A stretch of 9,964 nucleotides of DNA from Planctomycetota bacterium (GTDB lineage Bacteria; Planctomycetota; Planctomycetia; Pirellulales; Pirellulaceae), in assembly GCA_026692885.1 (NCBI GenBank), contig JAPLNJ010000464.1:1-9964 (forward strand), read 5' to 3'. The translations under genes were made by a program, and so were the position numbers. Each line of letters begins with the position of its first letter. The first letter of the stretch is position 1. The notes below the pieces were generated by a model. It had not been told where the DNA came from and did not search any database. It saw only the letters and a list, made by a program, of their open reading frames with translations. Positions 1 through 7,900 of the stretch are shown piece by piece.

Positions 1-55
1 GCCCCTGGGGCACCCCTGATCATGATCGATAGGTTTTCGCCCCGTAGGGGCAGCC
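1..55. repeat. Small GC palindromes at left edge
   Basis: Three short palindromes lie here: GCCCC-T-GGGGC (1-11), GATCATGATC (18-27, perfect) and GCCCC-GTA-GGGGC (39-51). They directly adjoin the larger composite palindrome at 56-293 and may be its outer part or the tail of another copy cut by the window edge. No coding sequence is supported. Confidence 0.45.
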
Positions 56-293
56 ACAAATCAGCCCAGCAGAGCGGAGCGGCGTAGCCGCGTAGCGCCG
101 CCCTGGGTTATGAGAGGATTGAGAAGACCAGCCCTGAAGGGGCGAAACAAGCCTTGGCCGCATCGGACGAACGATGCGTGCGGGGATGAACCGATTTGTT
201 TCGCCCTTTCAGGGCTACCGTGCTGAATCGAACCCGTACCCAGGGCGTCGCTCTGCGGCTGTCGCCGCGACGCTCTGCCCTGGGCTGATTTGT
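56..293. repeat. Composite imperfect palindrome, about 240 bp
   Basis: Three nested pairs of inverted arms are visible. The outer pair is 56-76 with 271-293, identical except for a 2-base indel. The middle pair is about 80-109 with 237-270, GC-rich, diverged, and ending in CGCCCTGGGT and its complement. The inner pair is 130-150 with 196-216, 20 of 21 matching, with core GCCCTGAAGGGGCGAAACAA. The whole could fold into one long branched hairpin. The short open frames across it look like repeat-derived frames, not genes. It resembles dispersed palindromic elements that I associate with planctomycete genomes. A short GGCCCG-TT-CGGGCC palindrome follows at 297-310. No transposase or target-site duplication was found. 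Confidence 0.65.
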
Positions 294-649
294 TTTGGCC
301 CGTTCGGGCCGGAAGAGTAGTGGATAACGCCGGCCTCCACCGGGAAGCCTTCCCCAGCCCCAATCGCGGAATAGAAACGGGATCAAATCAATTGGTCTTG
401 ACGGGCACAGACTGAACACCCCACGTCTGACCCCTTGTCTCACGCCCTGTCCAGGCTGAATCGTTAAGTCCCATTCTTCACGCGCAAGGGCCGAAATACC
501 GCTTGGTGCTAGCTGCCTCGCGAATGTGTCTTGCTCGAAACAACCGACCCTTGGTACACTCCGCACCCCTGGGAGACAGCTCCCGGATCCCCGTTCCCTG
601 CTAGCATGGACGCGCTAGCGGAGTCTGTTCTGCGACACGGAGATGGCTC
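294..649 (+). other. Non-coding leader upstream of histidine kinase gene
   Basis: No convincing gene is present. The segment holds the GGCCCG-TT-CGGGCC palindrome (297-310), a small GGGAG-ACAG-CTCCC hairpin (571-584) and three copies of the palindrome GCTAGC (508-513, 600-605, 614-619). The last two are separated by 8 bases and lie close to the kinase start, so they could be a regulator site. I found no strong sigma-70 promoter (TTGCTC-N18-TACACT at 531-560 is weak) and no sigma-54 GG-N10-GC element. Confidence 0.4.
639..642 (+). promoter_or_regulatory. Shine-Dalgarno for histidine kinase
   Basis: GGAG ends 7 bases before the GTG at 650 and so supports that start. The ATG at 643 is out of frame with the kinase. 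Confidence 0.6.
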
Positions 650-2305
650 GTGCTGGCCCGTTGGTCCATTCGCAACAAACTGCTGTTCGGCGTCGCCATG
701 CTCTTCTTGATCGTGGCGATCTTGGCGTTTAGCAGCTTTCGCGGCGGGTATGCCTATCGGCACCTGGCGCGCAGCATCAGCTACCGCCGCGCCGCGGAAC
801 TCCAGGCGGCCTCCGAACTCTCCTGGAACGTCGGCGAATTGCGTTCGATCGTCAGCCGGGTGCGGCGCCAAGCCGACTTTCCCGACTGCGTCGGCCGCGG
901 GCCGCTCGACAGCCAGAGTCTGCGTGAGGATTTCCGCCGCCGTTTCCTGACCATCAAGGGCACGCTCCGCGGGTACCAGGCCCAACTGGAAGAGTATGAA
1001 CGCATGCACGCCGACGATCCGGACAGCGGCAATCGTCAGCCCGAGTGGCAGACGATCGGCGAGATCGAGCGGGCGCTGGAGAAGATCAAGAAGCTGAACG
1101 ACGACAACGATTGGGTCTTCAACGAAGTCAAGGTCGAAGATCTGGACACGGCGCTGGCCGACCTGCACACCGTGGCCTTGAAGCTGCCGTTTCACCTGCA
1201 GCAGCGTATGCACCAGTTCGTCAACGAGGTCCGCGGCCAGTACCGGATTTGGATCGGGCTGGCGTGGCTGTCCAGTTCGCTGGCAGCCGTCATGATTCTG
1301 ATCCTGCTGCAGTTCTTGTGGCGTTCCCTATTCCAACCGCTGCGTAGGCTGATTTACGGCTCGCGGCGGGTCGCCCGCGACGGCGATTTCAACCACCGTA
1401 TTCAAGTGGATACGCACGATGAGGTGGCGGAACTGGCCGGCGCGATGAACGCCATGACGGACCGCTTTCAGAAGATTCGTGACGATCTGGATCGGCAGAT
1501 CAAGGAACGCGACCGCGAGGTGCAGGAACGTACCAAGCAGATTGTCCGCAGCGAACAACTGGCCAGCGTCGGATTCCTGGCGGCCGGTGTGGCTCACGAA
1601 ATCAACAATCCCCTGGCCGCCATCGCTTGGTGTGCCGAATCGCTGGAGTCGCGCCTGCATGACATCATTCAGGAGGACGATGCCCGTCCGGACGAGGAAC
1701 ACAACGCGGAGATCGGCGTGCTACGGAACTATCTTCGCAAGATTCAAGACGAGGCGTTTCGCTGCAAAGGCATTACGGAGCGACTGCTGGACTATTCGCG
1801 GTTGGGCGACATGGAACGCGTCGCCACGGACCTGCGCGAATTGGTCCAAGGTGTGATCGAGATGGTCCGTCACTTGGGCCGTTATCGCCAGAAGGAGATC
1901 CGCTTCCAATGTCAGCAACCCGTGCTGGCCCGGGTCGGCCCGCAAGAGATTAAGCAGGTGGTCCTGAACCTGATCACCAATGCCCTCGACAGCCTCGACC
2001 CCGAAGGGATCGTCACGATTCAATTGGGCGTCCAGGACGGCCAAGCGGAACTGGTGGTGACGGACAATGGGTGCGGCATGACCGACGAGGTCGTGCAACA
2101 TCTGTTCGAACCGTTCTTCACCCGTCGCCGCGACGGTCAAGGGACTGGCCTGGGGCTGTCCATCACCTATCGCATTATCCAAGATCACGGCGGGGAGATC
2201 CTCCCCCACAGTGAAGGACCGGGGCGAGGCTCCACCTTCCGCGTCACGTTGCCTTTGGTTGCCAACTATGAACAAAATCAGCAAGAAACACGTAAAGCCG
2301 CCTGA
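650..2305 (+). CDS. Membrane sensor histidine kinase (HAMP, HisKA, HATPase_c)
   Basis: This 551-residue protein starts at GTG and is preceded by GGAG. It has one hydrophobic helix at about 11-28, a charged, mostly helical extracytoplasmic segment at about 29-200, a second membrane helix at about 201-224 and a HAMP linker at about 225-275. A charged coiled-coil-like stretch leads to the H-box GVAHEINNPL, where His316 is the expected phosphorylation site. The ATPase domain shows the N-box (NLITNALDSL, 440-449), G1 box DNGCGM (472-477) and G2 box GTGLGLS (498-504). The order matches NtrB/ZraS-like kinases that signal to NtrC-type regulators, and the next gene encodes one. The sensor segment matches no domain I recognise and there is no PAS domain, so the signal is unknown. 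The protein should autophosphorylate at the inner membrane and pass phosphate to its partner. Confidence 0.93.
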   Translation: MLARWSIRNKLLFGVAMLFLIVAILAFSSFRGGYAYRHLARSISYRRAAELQAASELSWNVGELRSIVSRVRRQADFPDCVGRGPLDSQSLREDFRRRFLTIKGTLRGYQAQLEEYERMHADDPDSGNRQPEWQTIGEIERALEKIKKLNDDNDWVFNEVKVEDLDTALADLHTVALKLPFHLQQRMHQFVNEVRGQYRIWIGLAWLSSSLAAVMILILLQFLWRSLFQPLRRLIYGSRRVARDGDFNHRIQVDTHDEVAELAGAMNAMTDRFQKIRDDLDRQIKERDREVQERTKQIVRSEQLASVGFLAAGVAHEINNPLAAIAWCAESLESRLHDIIQEDDARPDEEHNAEIGVLRNYLRKIQDEAFRCKGITERLLDYSRLGDMERVATDLRELVQGVIEMVRHLGRYRQKEIRFQCQQPVLARVGPQEIKQVVLNLITNALDSLDPEGIVTIQLGVQDGQAELVVTDNGCGMTDEVVQHLFEPFFTRRRDGQGTGLGLSITYRIIQDHGGEILPHSEGPGRGSTFRVTLPLVANYEQNQQETRKAA

Positions 2306-3659
2306 CGGCCTGAAAGTCCTGTTTGCCGACGACGAGCCGACCATCCGGGAACTGATGAGCCTGGAGTTGCCACGGATGGGGCACGAAGTCACGGTCTGTC
2401 CCGACGGACTGACCGCGGTCGCGGCGCTGGAACGTAACACGTACGACTGCCTGTTGGTCGACCTGGACATGCCCGGCCTGACCGGCATCCAGGTGCTCGA
2501 GCGTGGCAAGGAACTGGCGCCCGAAATGGAATCCGTGGTGCTCACCGGCAAGTCGACGCTGGACTCGGCCGTCGCCGCCCTGCGTCAGGGCGCCTTCGAC
2601 TACCTGACGAAACCGTGCAAGCTCGCGGAACTGGAATCGTTGCTGTTGCGCGTCGCCCAAAAACGCGAGCTGCAGAATCGATACCGTGCGGTAAAGCGTC
2701 AGTTGGACCGCTTCCAGGGCGCTACGAACCTGGTCGGCGCGAACCATTCCATGGACCGCGTGCGGACGTTGATCGCCAAAGTCGCCCCCACCAATTCGAC
2801 GGTGCTGATTCTCGGCGAGACCGGCACCGGCAAGGAGTTGGTCGCCCGGGCGCTGCACGAGCAGAGCTTGCGGTACGAAAAACCATTCGTGGCGGTGAAC
2901 TGTGGTGCGCTGCCGGAAAGCCTGATTGAGAGCGAACTGTTCGGCCATCGTAAAGGCGCCTTTACCGGCGCGGACGAGCATCGTGTGGGGTTGTTCGAAA
3001 TGGCCCACGGCGGGACCATCTTCCTGGACGAGATCGGCGAGTTGCCCAAGTCGATGCAGGCCAAACTGCTGCGCGCGTTGGAATGCGGCGAGATCCGCCG
3101 CATCGGCGACAACGAGTCGTTCCGAGTCGATGTGCGGGTCGTCTGCGCCACCCACCGCAACCTGTCCGACATGGTCGAGGCGGGTGATTTCCGCGAGGAT
3201 CTCATGTACCGCATCAACACGTTCGAGATCCAGTTACCGCCGTTGCGTTTGCGGCCGGACGACATCCCGTCTTTGGCCTACCACCTCTATCGCCGTTTTC
3301 GCCCGGGTGCCGATCTGGACGAGCAGTCCTTTACGCCCGAAGCGATCGAGGCCCTGAAATCGCACACCTGGCCCGGCAACGTGCGCGAGCTGGCCAACGT
3401 GGTGGAACACGCCACCATCGTCTACGACCAGCCGCCCATCGGCGTCGAGCATCTGCCGCACAGTTTCGGTTCCCGCAGCGTTCGCCTGCCGGACCTTGGT
3501 CCCCACACCCTGCGCGAGCTGGAAATGCACGCCATCCACCAAGCCCTCGACCGCCACACCGGCAACAAGGTCAGCGCGGCCGAAGAACTGGGCGTCAGTC
3601 TGAAGACGCTCTACAACAAGCTGAATCAGGAACAGGCTGTCGAGAAGAAAGCGGCGTAA
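2268..3659 (+). CDS. NtrC-family sigma-54-dependent response regulator
   Basis: This 463-residue protein has the full NtrC architecture. The receiver domain (about 15-130) carries acidic residues D21/D22, phospho-acceptor D65 (VDLDMPG), T93 and K115. The AAA+ domain (about 155-390) has Walker A GETGTGKE (183-190), the sigma-54-contacting GAFTGA loop (230-235), Walker B around IFLDE (251-255) and WPGNVREL (368-375). The C-terminal Fis-type helix-turn-helix (about 414-455) includes SAAEELGVSLKTLYNKL. It should activate sigma-54 promoters when phosphorylated by the upstream kinase. The ATG at 2268 lies 38 bases inside the kinase gene with no clear Shine-Dalgarno, which suggests translational coupling. 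A GTG at 2211 would add 19 residues that do not look like a receiver domain. No sigma-54 promoter was seen in the window, so its targets probably lie elsewhere. Confidence 0.94.
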   Translation: MNKISKKHVKPPDGLKVLFADDEPTIRELMSLELPRMGHEVTVCPDGLTAVAALERNTYDCLLVDLDMPGLTGIQVLERGKELAPEMESVVLTGKSTLDSAVAALRQGAFDYLTKPCKLAELESLLLRVAQKRELQNRYRAVKRQLDRFQGATNLVGANHSMDRVRTLIAKVAPTNSTVLILGETGTGKELVARALHEQSLRYEKPFVAVNCGALPESLIESELFGHRKGAFTGADEHRVGLFEMAHGGTIFLDEIGELPKSMQAKLLRALECGEIRRIGDNESFRVDVRVVCATHRNLSDMVEAGDFREDLMYRINTFEIQLPPLRLRPDDIPSLAYHLYRRFRPGADLDEQSFTPEAIEALKSHTWPGNVRELANVVEHATIVYDQPPIGVEHLPHSFGSRSVRLPDLGPHTLRELEMHAIHQALDRHTGNKVSAAEELGVSLKTLYNKLNQEQAVEKKAA

Positions 3660-3691
3660 TCGGCGACTGAACCGCCGCGAAATAAGCCGGC

Positions 3692-3888
3692 GGGGGGCGT
3701 TAGCCCCACTGCTGTGAACATCTTCGGACGGGGCGGAGGGCCGGTATTATACAAGCACGACGCGCCAGCGAGTGAGTCCTCGTCGGTCTGGCAAGCGAGA
3801 ATCGGACTCACTCGCTGGCGCGTCGTGCTCGTATTTCTGGCCGCTGGTTGGTTGCAAGGATGTTCACATCAGTGGGCGTTAGCCCCCT
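3692..3888. repeat. Nested palindromes between convergent genes
   Basis: The outer arms are 3705-3722 and 3859-3876, with 17 of 18 bases complementary. The inner arms are 3749-3779 and 3804-3834, with 30 of 31 complementary around a 24-base loop. Sequence between outer and inner arms is not complementary. Each flank also carries a GGGC-GTTA-GCCCC hairpin (about 3692-3707 and 3874-3886) whose loop reads in the same direction on both sides although the neighbouring arms are inverted. It sits between the convergent regulator and lexA genes and could act as a two-way terminator, but no T-tract follows. It looks like a MITE-like or REP-like element, possibly one palindrome inserted in another. Confidence 0.7.
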
Positions 3889-3897
3889 GATGGCCTC

Positions 3898-3952
3898 TTG
3901 TAGGTCAGGCTTTCCAGCCTGACGGCGTCAGGCTGGAAAGCCTGACCTACAA
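3898..3952. repeat. Perfect 26-bp palindrome of two GTCAGGCT repeats
   Basis: Two head-to-head copies of a dispersed repeat form arms at 3898-3923 and 3927-3952, perfectly complementary with a 3-base GGC centre. Each copy is itself a hairpin, GTCAGGCT-TTCC-AGCCTGAC. The whole can therefore fold as one long cruciform or as two small hairpins. Further copies lie at 3966-3992 and 8562-8585. The location in convergent intergenic space fits a REP-like element or terminator. Confidence 0.8.
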
Positions 3953-3965
3953 CTCGCCCTGTCGG

Positions 3966-3992
3966 TGTCAGCCTGGAAAGGCTGACCTACAA
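3966..3992. repeat. Third copy of GTCAGGCT hairpin repeat, overlapping lexA stop
   Basis: This copy differs from the one at 3927-3952 at two positions, which are base-paired partners in the hairpin stem: a G-C pair became C-G. The stem is intact, with a GGAA loop on the + strand. Its end, read on the - strand, is TTG-TAG, which supplies the last leucine codon and stop codon of lexA (3987-3992). Confidence 0.75.
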
Positions 3993-4613
3993 TTTGCTCC
4001 GCACGACGCCGACGACCACCCCGCGAACGAGGGCGTTGGTGACGTAGATCGGCTTCATCTTCGCGTTGGCGGGCTGCAGGCGAATCCGCTTCTTTTCCGG
4101 GTACCAGTACTTCAACGTGGCTTCGTTGTCCTCGTTCAGCGCCACGACCATCTGGCCCTTTTCGGCGGTGCTGGAGCTCTTACAGACCACGTAGTCGCCG
4201 TCCTTGATATGGGCCTCGATCATCGTGTCGCCTTTGACCTGCAGGACGAAGAAACTGTCGTTGTTGAACATCTCGCCGAGATTGATGCGTTCGCTTAGTT
4301 CGAACGCGTGATTGGTGAAGCCGGCCGGCACGAAGCCGGCGAACAACAGCCCTTCGTTCTCTGTGGCACAGGCCTTGCGGCTGGCCGCCATCCCCTCGGC
4401 CAACTCGATGGCCCGCGCTCGGCGGCTGTCGCGGCGGATGAAACCTTTACGTTCCAGTGCCTTCAGATGCCCCATGACCCCGTTGGGCGAGCTGATGTCC
4501 ATCCGCTGAGCGATCTCGCGCACCGTCGGGCCGTAACCGCGGCGAACAATCAAGCCCCGGATGAAATCGTAGATCACCTGCTGCCGTTCGGTGAGCTTCG
4601 CTGACGTTCCCAT
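3987..4613 (-). CDS. lexA: LexA SOS repressor with threonine in place of catalytic serine
   Basis: This 208-residue protein is collinear with LexA. The N-terminal winged helix-turn-helix (about 7-70) contains PTVREIAQRM and SSPNGVMGHLKALERKGFI. The C-terminal S24 peptidase-like domain keeps the Ala97-Gly98 cleavage site (GFVPAGF) and Lys168 (ATLKYW). The nucleophile position reads VKGDTMIEA, so Thr130 (codon ACG) replaces the usual serine of GDSM. LexA represses DNA-damage genes and normally cleaves itself when RecA filaments form; this substitution should slow or abolish cleavage. The ATG at 4613 has AAGGGGGG seven bases upstream. In-frame upstream codons encode an arginine-rich stretch unlike LexA and are excluded. 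The C-terminus (VGVVRSKL) looks complete even though the stop lies in a repeat. No SOS mutagenesis cassette is adjacent. Confidence 0.93.
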   Translation of the reverse strand: MGTSAKLTERQQVIYDFIRGLIVRRGYGPTVREIAQRMDISSPNGVMGHLKALERKGFIRRDSRRARAIELAEGMAASRKACATENEGLLFAGFVPAGFTNHAFELSERINLGEMFNNDSFFVLQVKGDTMIEAHIKDGDYVVCKSSSTAEKGQMVVALNEDNEATLKYWYPEKKRIRLQPANAKMKPIYVTNALVRGVVVGVVRSKL

Positions 4614-4620
4614 GTGTGTT

Positions 4621-4628
4621 CCCCCCTT
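4621..4628 (-). promoter_or_regulatory. Shine-Dalgarno for lexA
   Basis: AAGGGGGG on the - strand ends 7 bases before the ATG at 4613. It decides this start over longer upstream frames. Confidence 0.7.
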
Positions 4629-4713
4629 GGTCTGTTCCTGAAGTAGATGCATCACCCGGAGCGAGTGGCGCCGTCGCCGTTGGCTGCGGGTTAAACGAAT
4701 CCCCGGCCGTCGA

Positions 4714-4748
4714 TAGACAAGTGTATACTCTTGCGCTGATAGGCACAA
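4714..4748 (-). promoter_or_regulatory. Possible lexA promoter with overlapping dyad
   Basis: On the - strand, TTGTGC (4743-4748) is followed after 15 bases by TATACA (4722-4727), a weak sigma-70-like match with a short spacer. An imperfect dyad TAGACA-AG-TGTATA (4714-4727, read on +) overlaps the -10 and would be well placed for autorepression. It does not match the E. coli or Gram-positive LexA boxes. Both parts are tentative. Confidence 0.3.
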
Positions 4749-4815
4749 GACCCGGTCGGGGATCCACCACTTATTGAGTCCTGCGCTGATCATGGAATGA
4801 CGCACTGAGGGGCGT

Positions 4816-4907
4816 GCTCAGACGTACAGAATTCAAAATTGGCGGAACTACGTTTTCGCCTTCGGAGAGCGACCTACCCGCCAATTTTGAATTCTGTACG
4901 TCTGAGC
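4816..4907. repeat. Perfect 30-bp inverted repeat with 32-base loop
   Basis: Arms 4816-4845 and 4878-4907 are fully complementary. Each contains GAATTCAAAATTGGCGG or its complement. The loop (4846-4877) is mixed sequence with TTTTCGCCTTCGGAGAG. The element sits between the kinase gene end and the lexA promoter region, both on the - strand, and could block read-through into lexA. There is no T-tract after either arm, so it is not a classic intrinsic terminator. Perfect arms suggest recent arrival or gene conversion. It resembles planctomycete MITE-like palindromes. Confidence 0.8.
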
Positions 4908-4994
4908 CCTACATAGTTCTCACTTTCCATTGGCAACCTAGGACTCCATAGGGAACACGGCCTGTGATCCGTGACCCCCTGGTCGGCGAGGCGA

Positions 4995-7900
4995 TTAGTG
5001 CACCGTGGCTGTTTCCAAGAGGTCGGCGAAGGGGAATTCCTGGTCGGTGAGCGCCAGGCGGCGTTGATGTTCGGGCCAACACTGGAGATCAGACCACAGG
5101 CAGTCGATTTTGCAGCCAGCGGCCAGGTGGTCTTGAATCAACTGTCGCAGGGGTTCAGGCAATCGTAGGTCCTGCACCTCCGCCACGCCGCGCCGTCGCC
5201 CGTTGACTTGCTGACGTCCGCAGTTGTCGAGTCGGAACGCGGAACTCGCGCCCTCCGGCGGCAGGACCACGGCCAAGCCGTCCCGCTCGTGCAGATGGAA
5301 GAGGATCGTGACCGCGTCCGCATCCCGATTCGCATCCCCACCGCGCGAGGCCAAGATCAGCCGTGCCGCGCGATCGGGCTCAGCGTCGCCCACCGCGGCA
5401 ATGGCCAGATCGTAATACCGCCGCAGGAACGGCAGCATCTCCTCGCCCGACGCCCGCTGGCTGAGCATCTCCTCCAACTGCCGCAACAGGTTCTCCAGGT
5501 GCGTCGCGTCCTGCTGCGCCACCCCACGCGTGTCTGCGTCCGCCAATTCCGAGGCGAGCAGCAACTCCGCACAGAACAACTGCAGTTCCAGTGTCTCGCG
5601 ACGCAGTCGGTCGACATCGTAGGGATTGCGGTCGCAGTGGACCAGGAACTGACGCAAGGCGGCCTGCCCGTCCGCGGGGCCGCGTTCTTTGAGCGTGAGC
5701 ACGGCTTGTGTCAACTGCCGCAACATCGAAACCCGTTCCTGCCCGGCCCCAATCAGCGTTCGCTGGCTGATGGCTTCCTCCGAGAATTCAGTCCGCGCTT
5801 GGCGAACATCTCCGCTCAAGGCCAAAGCCAGGCAGCGTTTGCAACCCTGGACCGTCTTGAAAATCGGATCCTCTGCAGCTTCACTGGCCTGCTGGTAACA
5901 GGAACTGGCCAACGCTAAGTCGACGGAGGCCGGGTCTGCTGCCCCGCCCTGATACAGTTCGCAATCGGCCCGGCGCTCCAAGGTGTTGCTCTTCCGTTCC
6001 CGTAAATTGCGCACGTACCGCTGCAAACCGGGGCGTTTGGGCCGGCCCTCGACCTTCTTCAGTTCGGCGTCAATTTTGGCGAGCAGGTCGTCGAATTCGG
6101 TCCGGGCATTTTCCACTTTGCCGCGATACCGCTCGGTCATGGCCTTGCCATAGATGTCCTGGAACACGAAGATCGTCGCGAAGGGGTTTTCCCTGGAGTT
6201 GATGAACCGGATGCTGTACGCCGCTTCGAACTCGTCGGCGGCCTGCTTGACTTCCCACTGGTCCAGCAGACTCCAGGCATAGCGCTCGGAGACGTAGGCC
6301 CACAGCGGGTGGCTGCGGCTGAGACTCTGCGAGCCTTCCAGGAGTCGCTTGGCCAACCGCAGGTTCTCGTCCTTGCTGTAATCCCCCGCGACCTGGCCAG
6401 CCTGGGCGTAAGCCGCCAGGGTCTCGACTTGAAATAGCAGCGGGGCGTCTTCGGCAGCGACCTCTTCGAATCGCTCAAACGCTTGTTCGTAATTCGTGAG
6501 CACGGCAAAGAGCAAGCGTGCCGAATCGGCCCGGCATAACCAACTCAGCGGCGGCTCATCGCCGGTGGCGTCCCCATACTGATCCAAGGCCGCGTCATAC
6601 GACTTGAGGGCTCGCTGGGCCAACCGGGCGTCGTGCCGCAGCGCGGCCAGTTTGTGCTCCAGCAGCGCCCGCGTGTAGAGATCGTCCGCGGTCCACGCCG
6701 CGTCCTCTGCGTGGTTCCGGCAAAACTCGTCGTAGCACGTTTGCAGGCGTTGTTCCAAATCCCGATCTTCTACGCTGGAAATGGCCTTCAGTTGGTCCAG
6801 CAGCCGGCGTTGGGATTCGGAGAGTGCGCCGCGACAGCGGCTGACGGCGTCCAACAGCCATTTCTGCACGGCCGACACATCGGGTTTCAGGTAGCCCTCC
6901 GCATTGTCGCCGACCACCGCGCGCACGCCTTTGACGTCCAAGGCTTCCGCCACTGCGGTCCGTGCGGACGGCGTGAACCACGGCATCGCATCAAACCACC
7001 ACTGGCCATCAAGGCCGGGCAACAGGGCCACGTTCCGGGCGAGCTCCGCGGGTGCGACGGACGGGCCCGCCTCGTCGGAGACACGCCGCGAAATCCAGCG
7101 ATCCGCCACGCCGAAGGCCCCCACGAACAACAGCCCCGTAGCGACCCACAGTTCCGTGCGGCGATACCACGGGCGGGCGGCGGGACGCCGCGTGCGGACC
7201 TGGACCCGCTGAGGCCGGTCGGTGCCCTCGTTGGCTGAGGCTACCGGCGGCCGCGCCGGGGCGTCCTCGGGACCGGCAGGCTGCCGCAGGGCGCTCAGCA
7301 ACAGGCCCACCGAGTCGGAGTTGGCAAAGACACTCAAGTCTTGCACCACCGCCGCCGGCGTGGCGTACCGATCCGCCGGCGACTTGGCGATCATCCGCTC
7401 CAAGACTGCCTGCAGATCTTCCGGTAGGTCGGGCCGCTCGTCCAATAACGAGGGCAGCGGCGCGAACTGGTGAGCCAGTTGCTTCTCGCCCAAGCTCCGA
7501 CCATGCTCGCTGCCAAACGGCACCTTGCCCGTCAGCAAGTAGAAGAGCGTGCAGCCCAGGCTGTAGATGTCCGCCCGAATATCCACAGAACTGGCATCCG
7601 CCCACTGTTCCGGGGCCATGTAATCGCAGGTGCCCAGCGGGCCAAAATTGAGGGTCAGCCGACTGACCGGCGGATGTTCGGCGATAAAACGGGCCAGACC
7701 CAAATCGAGAAGCTTGACCACACCGCGTTCGCTGAGCATTAGATTCGAGGGTTTGATGTCGCGATGGACCAGCGAATGTTCGTGGGCATGCTGCAGGCCC
7801 GCGCAAGCTTGACGGATCAATTCGCAGGCGGCCTCCAAGGGCACCTGACGGCCGCCTTGCTGGAAGGCGGCTACCACCTGCGTCAGATTCCAGCCGGTCA

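Noticed and set aside
61..566. Overlapping minus-strand open frames of 100 and 152 codons in the left region
   Set aside because: They lie across the composite palindrome, are Arg/Gly-rich and unrelated to any family I know; they look like repeat-derived frames.
548..570. Sigma-54 promoter upstream of the histidine kinase
   Set aside because: The GG and GC elements at TTGGTACACTCCGCAC are separated by 8 bases, not 10.
2192..2206. GGGGAG-ATC-CTCCCC hairpin inside the histidine kinase gene
   Set aside because: It lies in the conserved ATPase coding region and is short; coding constraint is a sufficient explanation.
2244..3155. 303-codon minus-strand frame opposite the response regulator
   Set aside because: It is antisense to a gene with complete receiver, AAA+ and Fis motifs; its composition is typical of a complementary-strand shadow.
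3692..3992. CRISPR array
   Set aside because: The repeats are palindromic, in mixed orientation and without regular unique spacers; no cas genes are present.
4614..4805. 64-codon N-terminal extension of lexA
   Set aside because: It is Arg-rich and unlike LexA, while the ATG at 4613 has a strong Shine-Dalgarno and gives a normal-length LexA.
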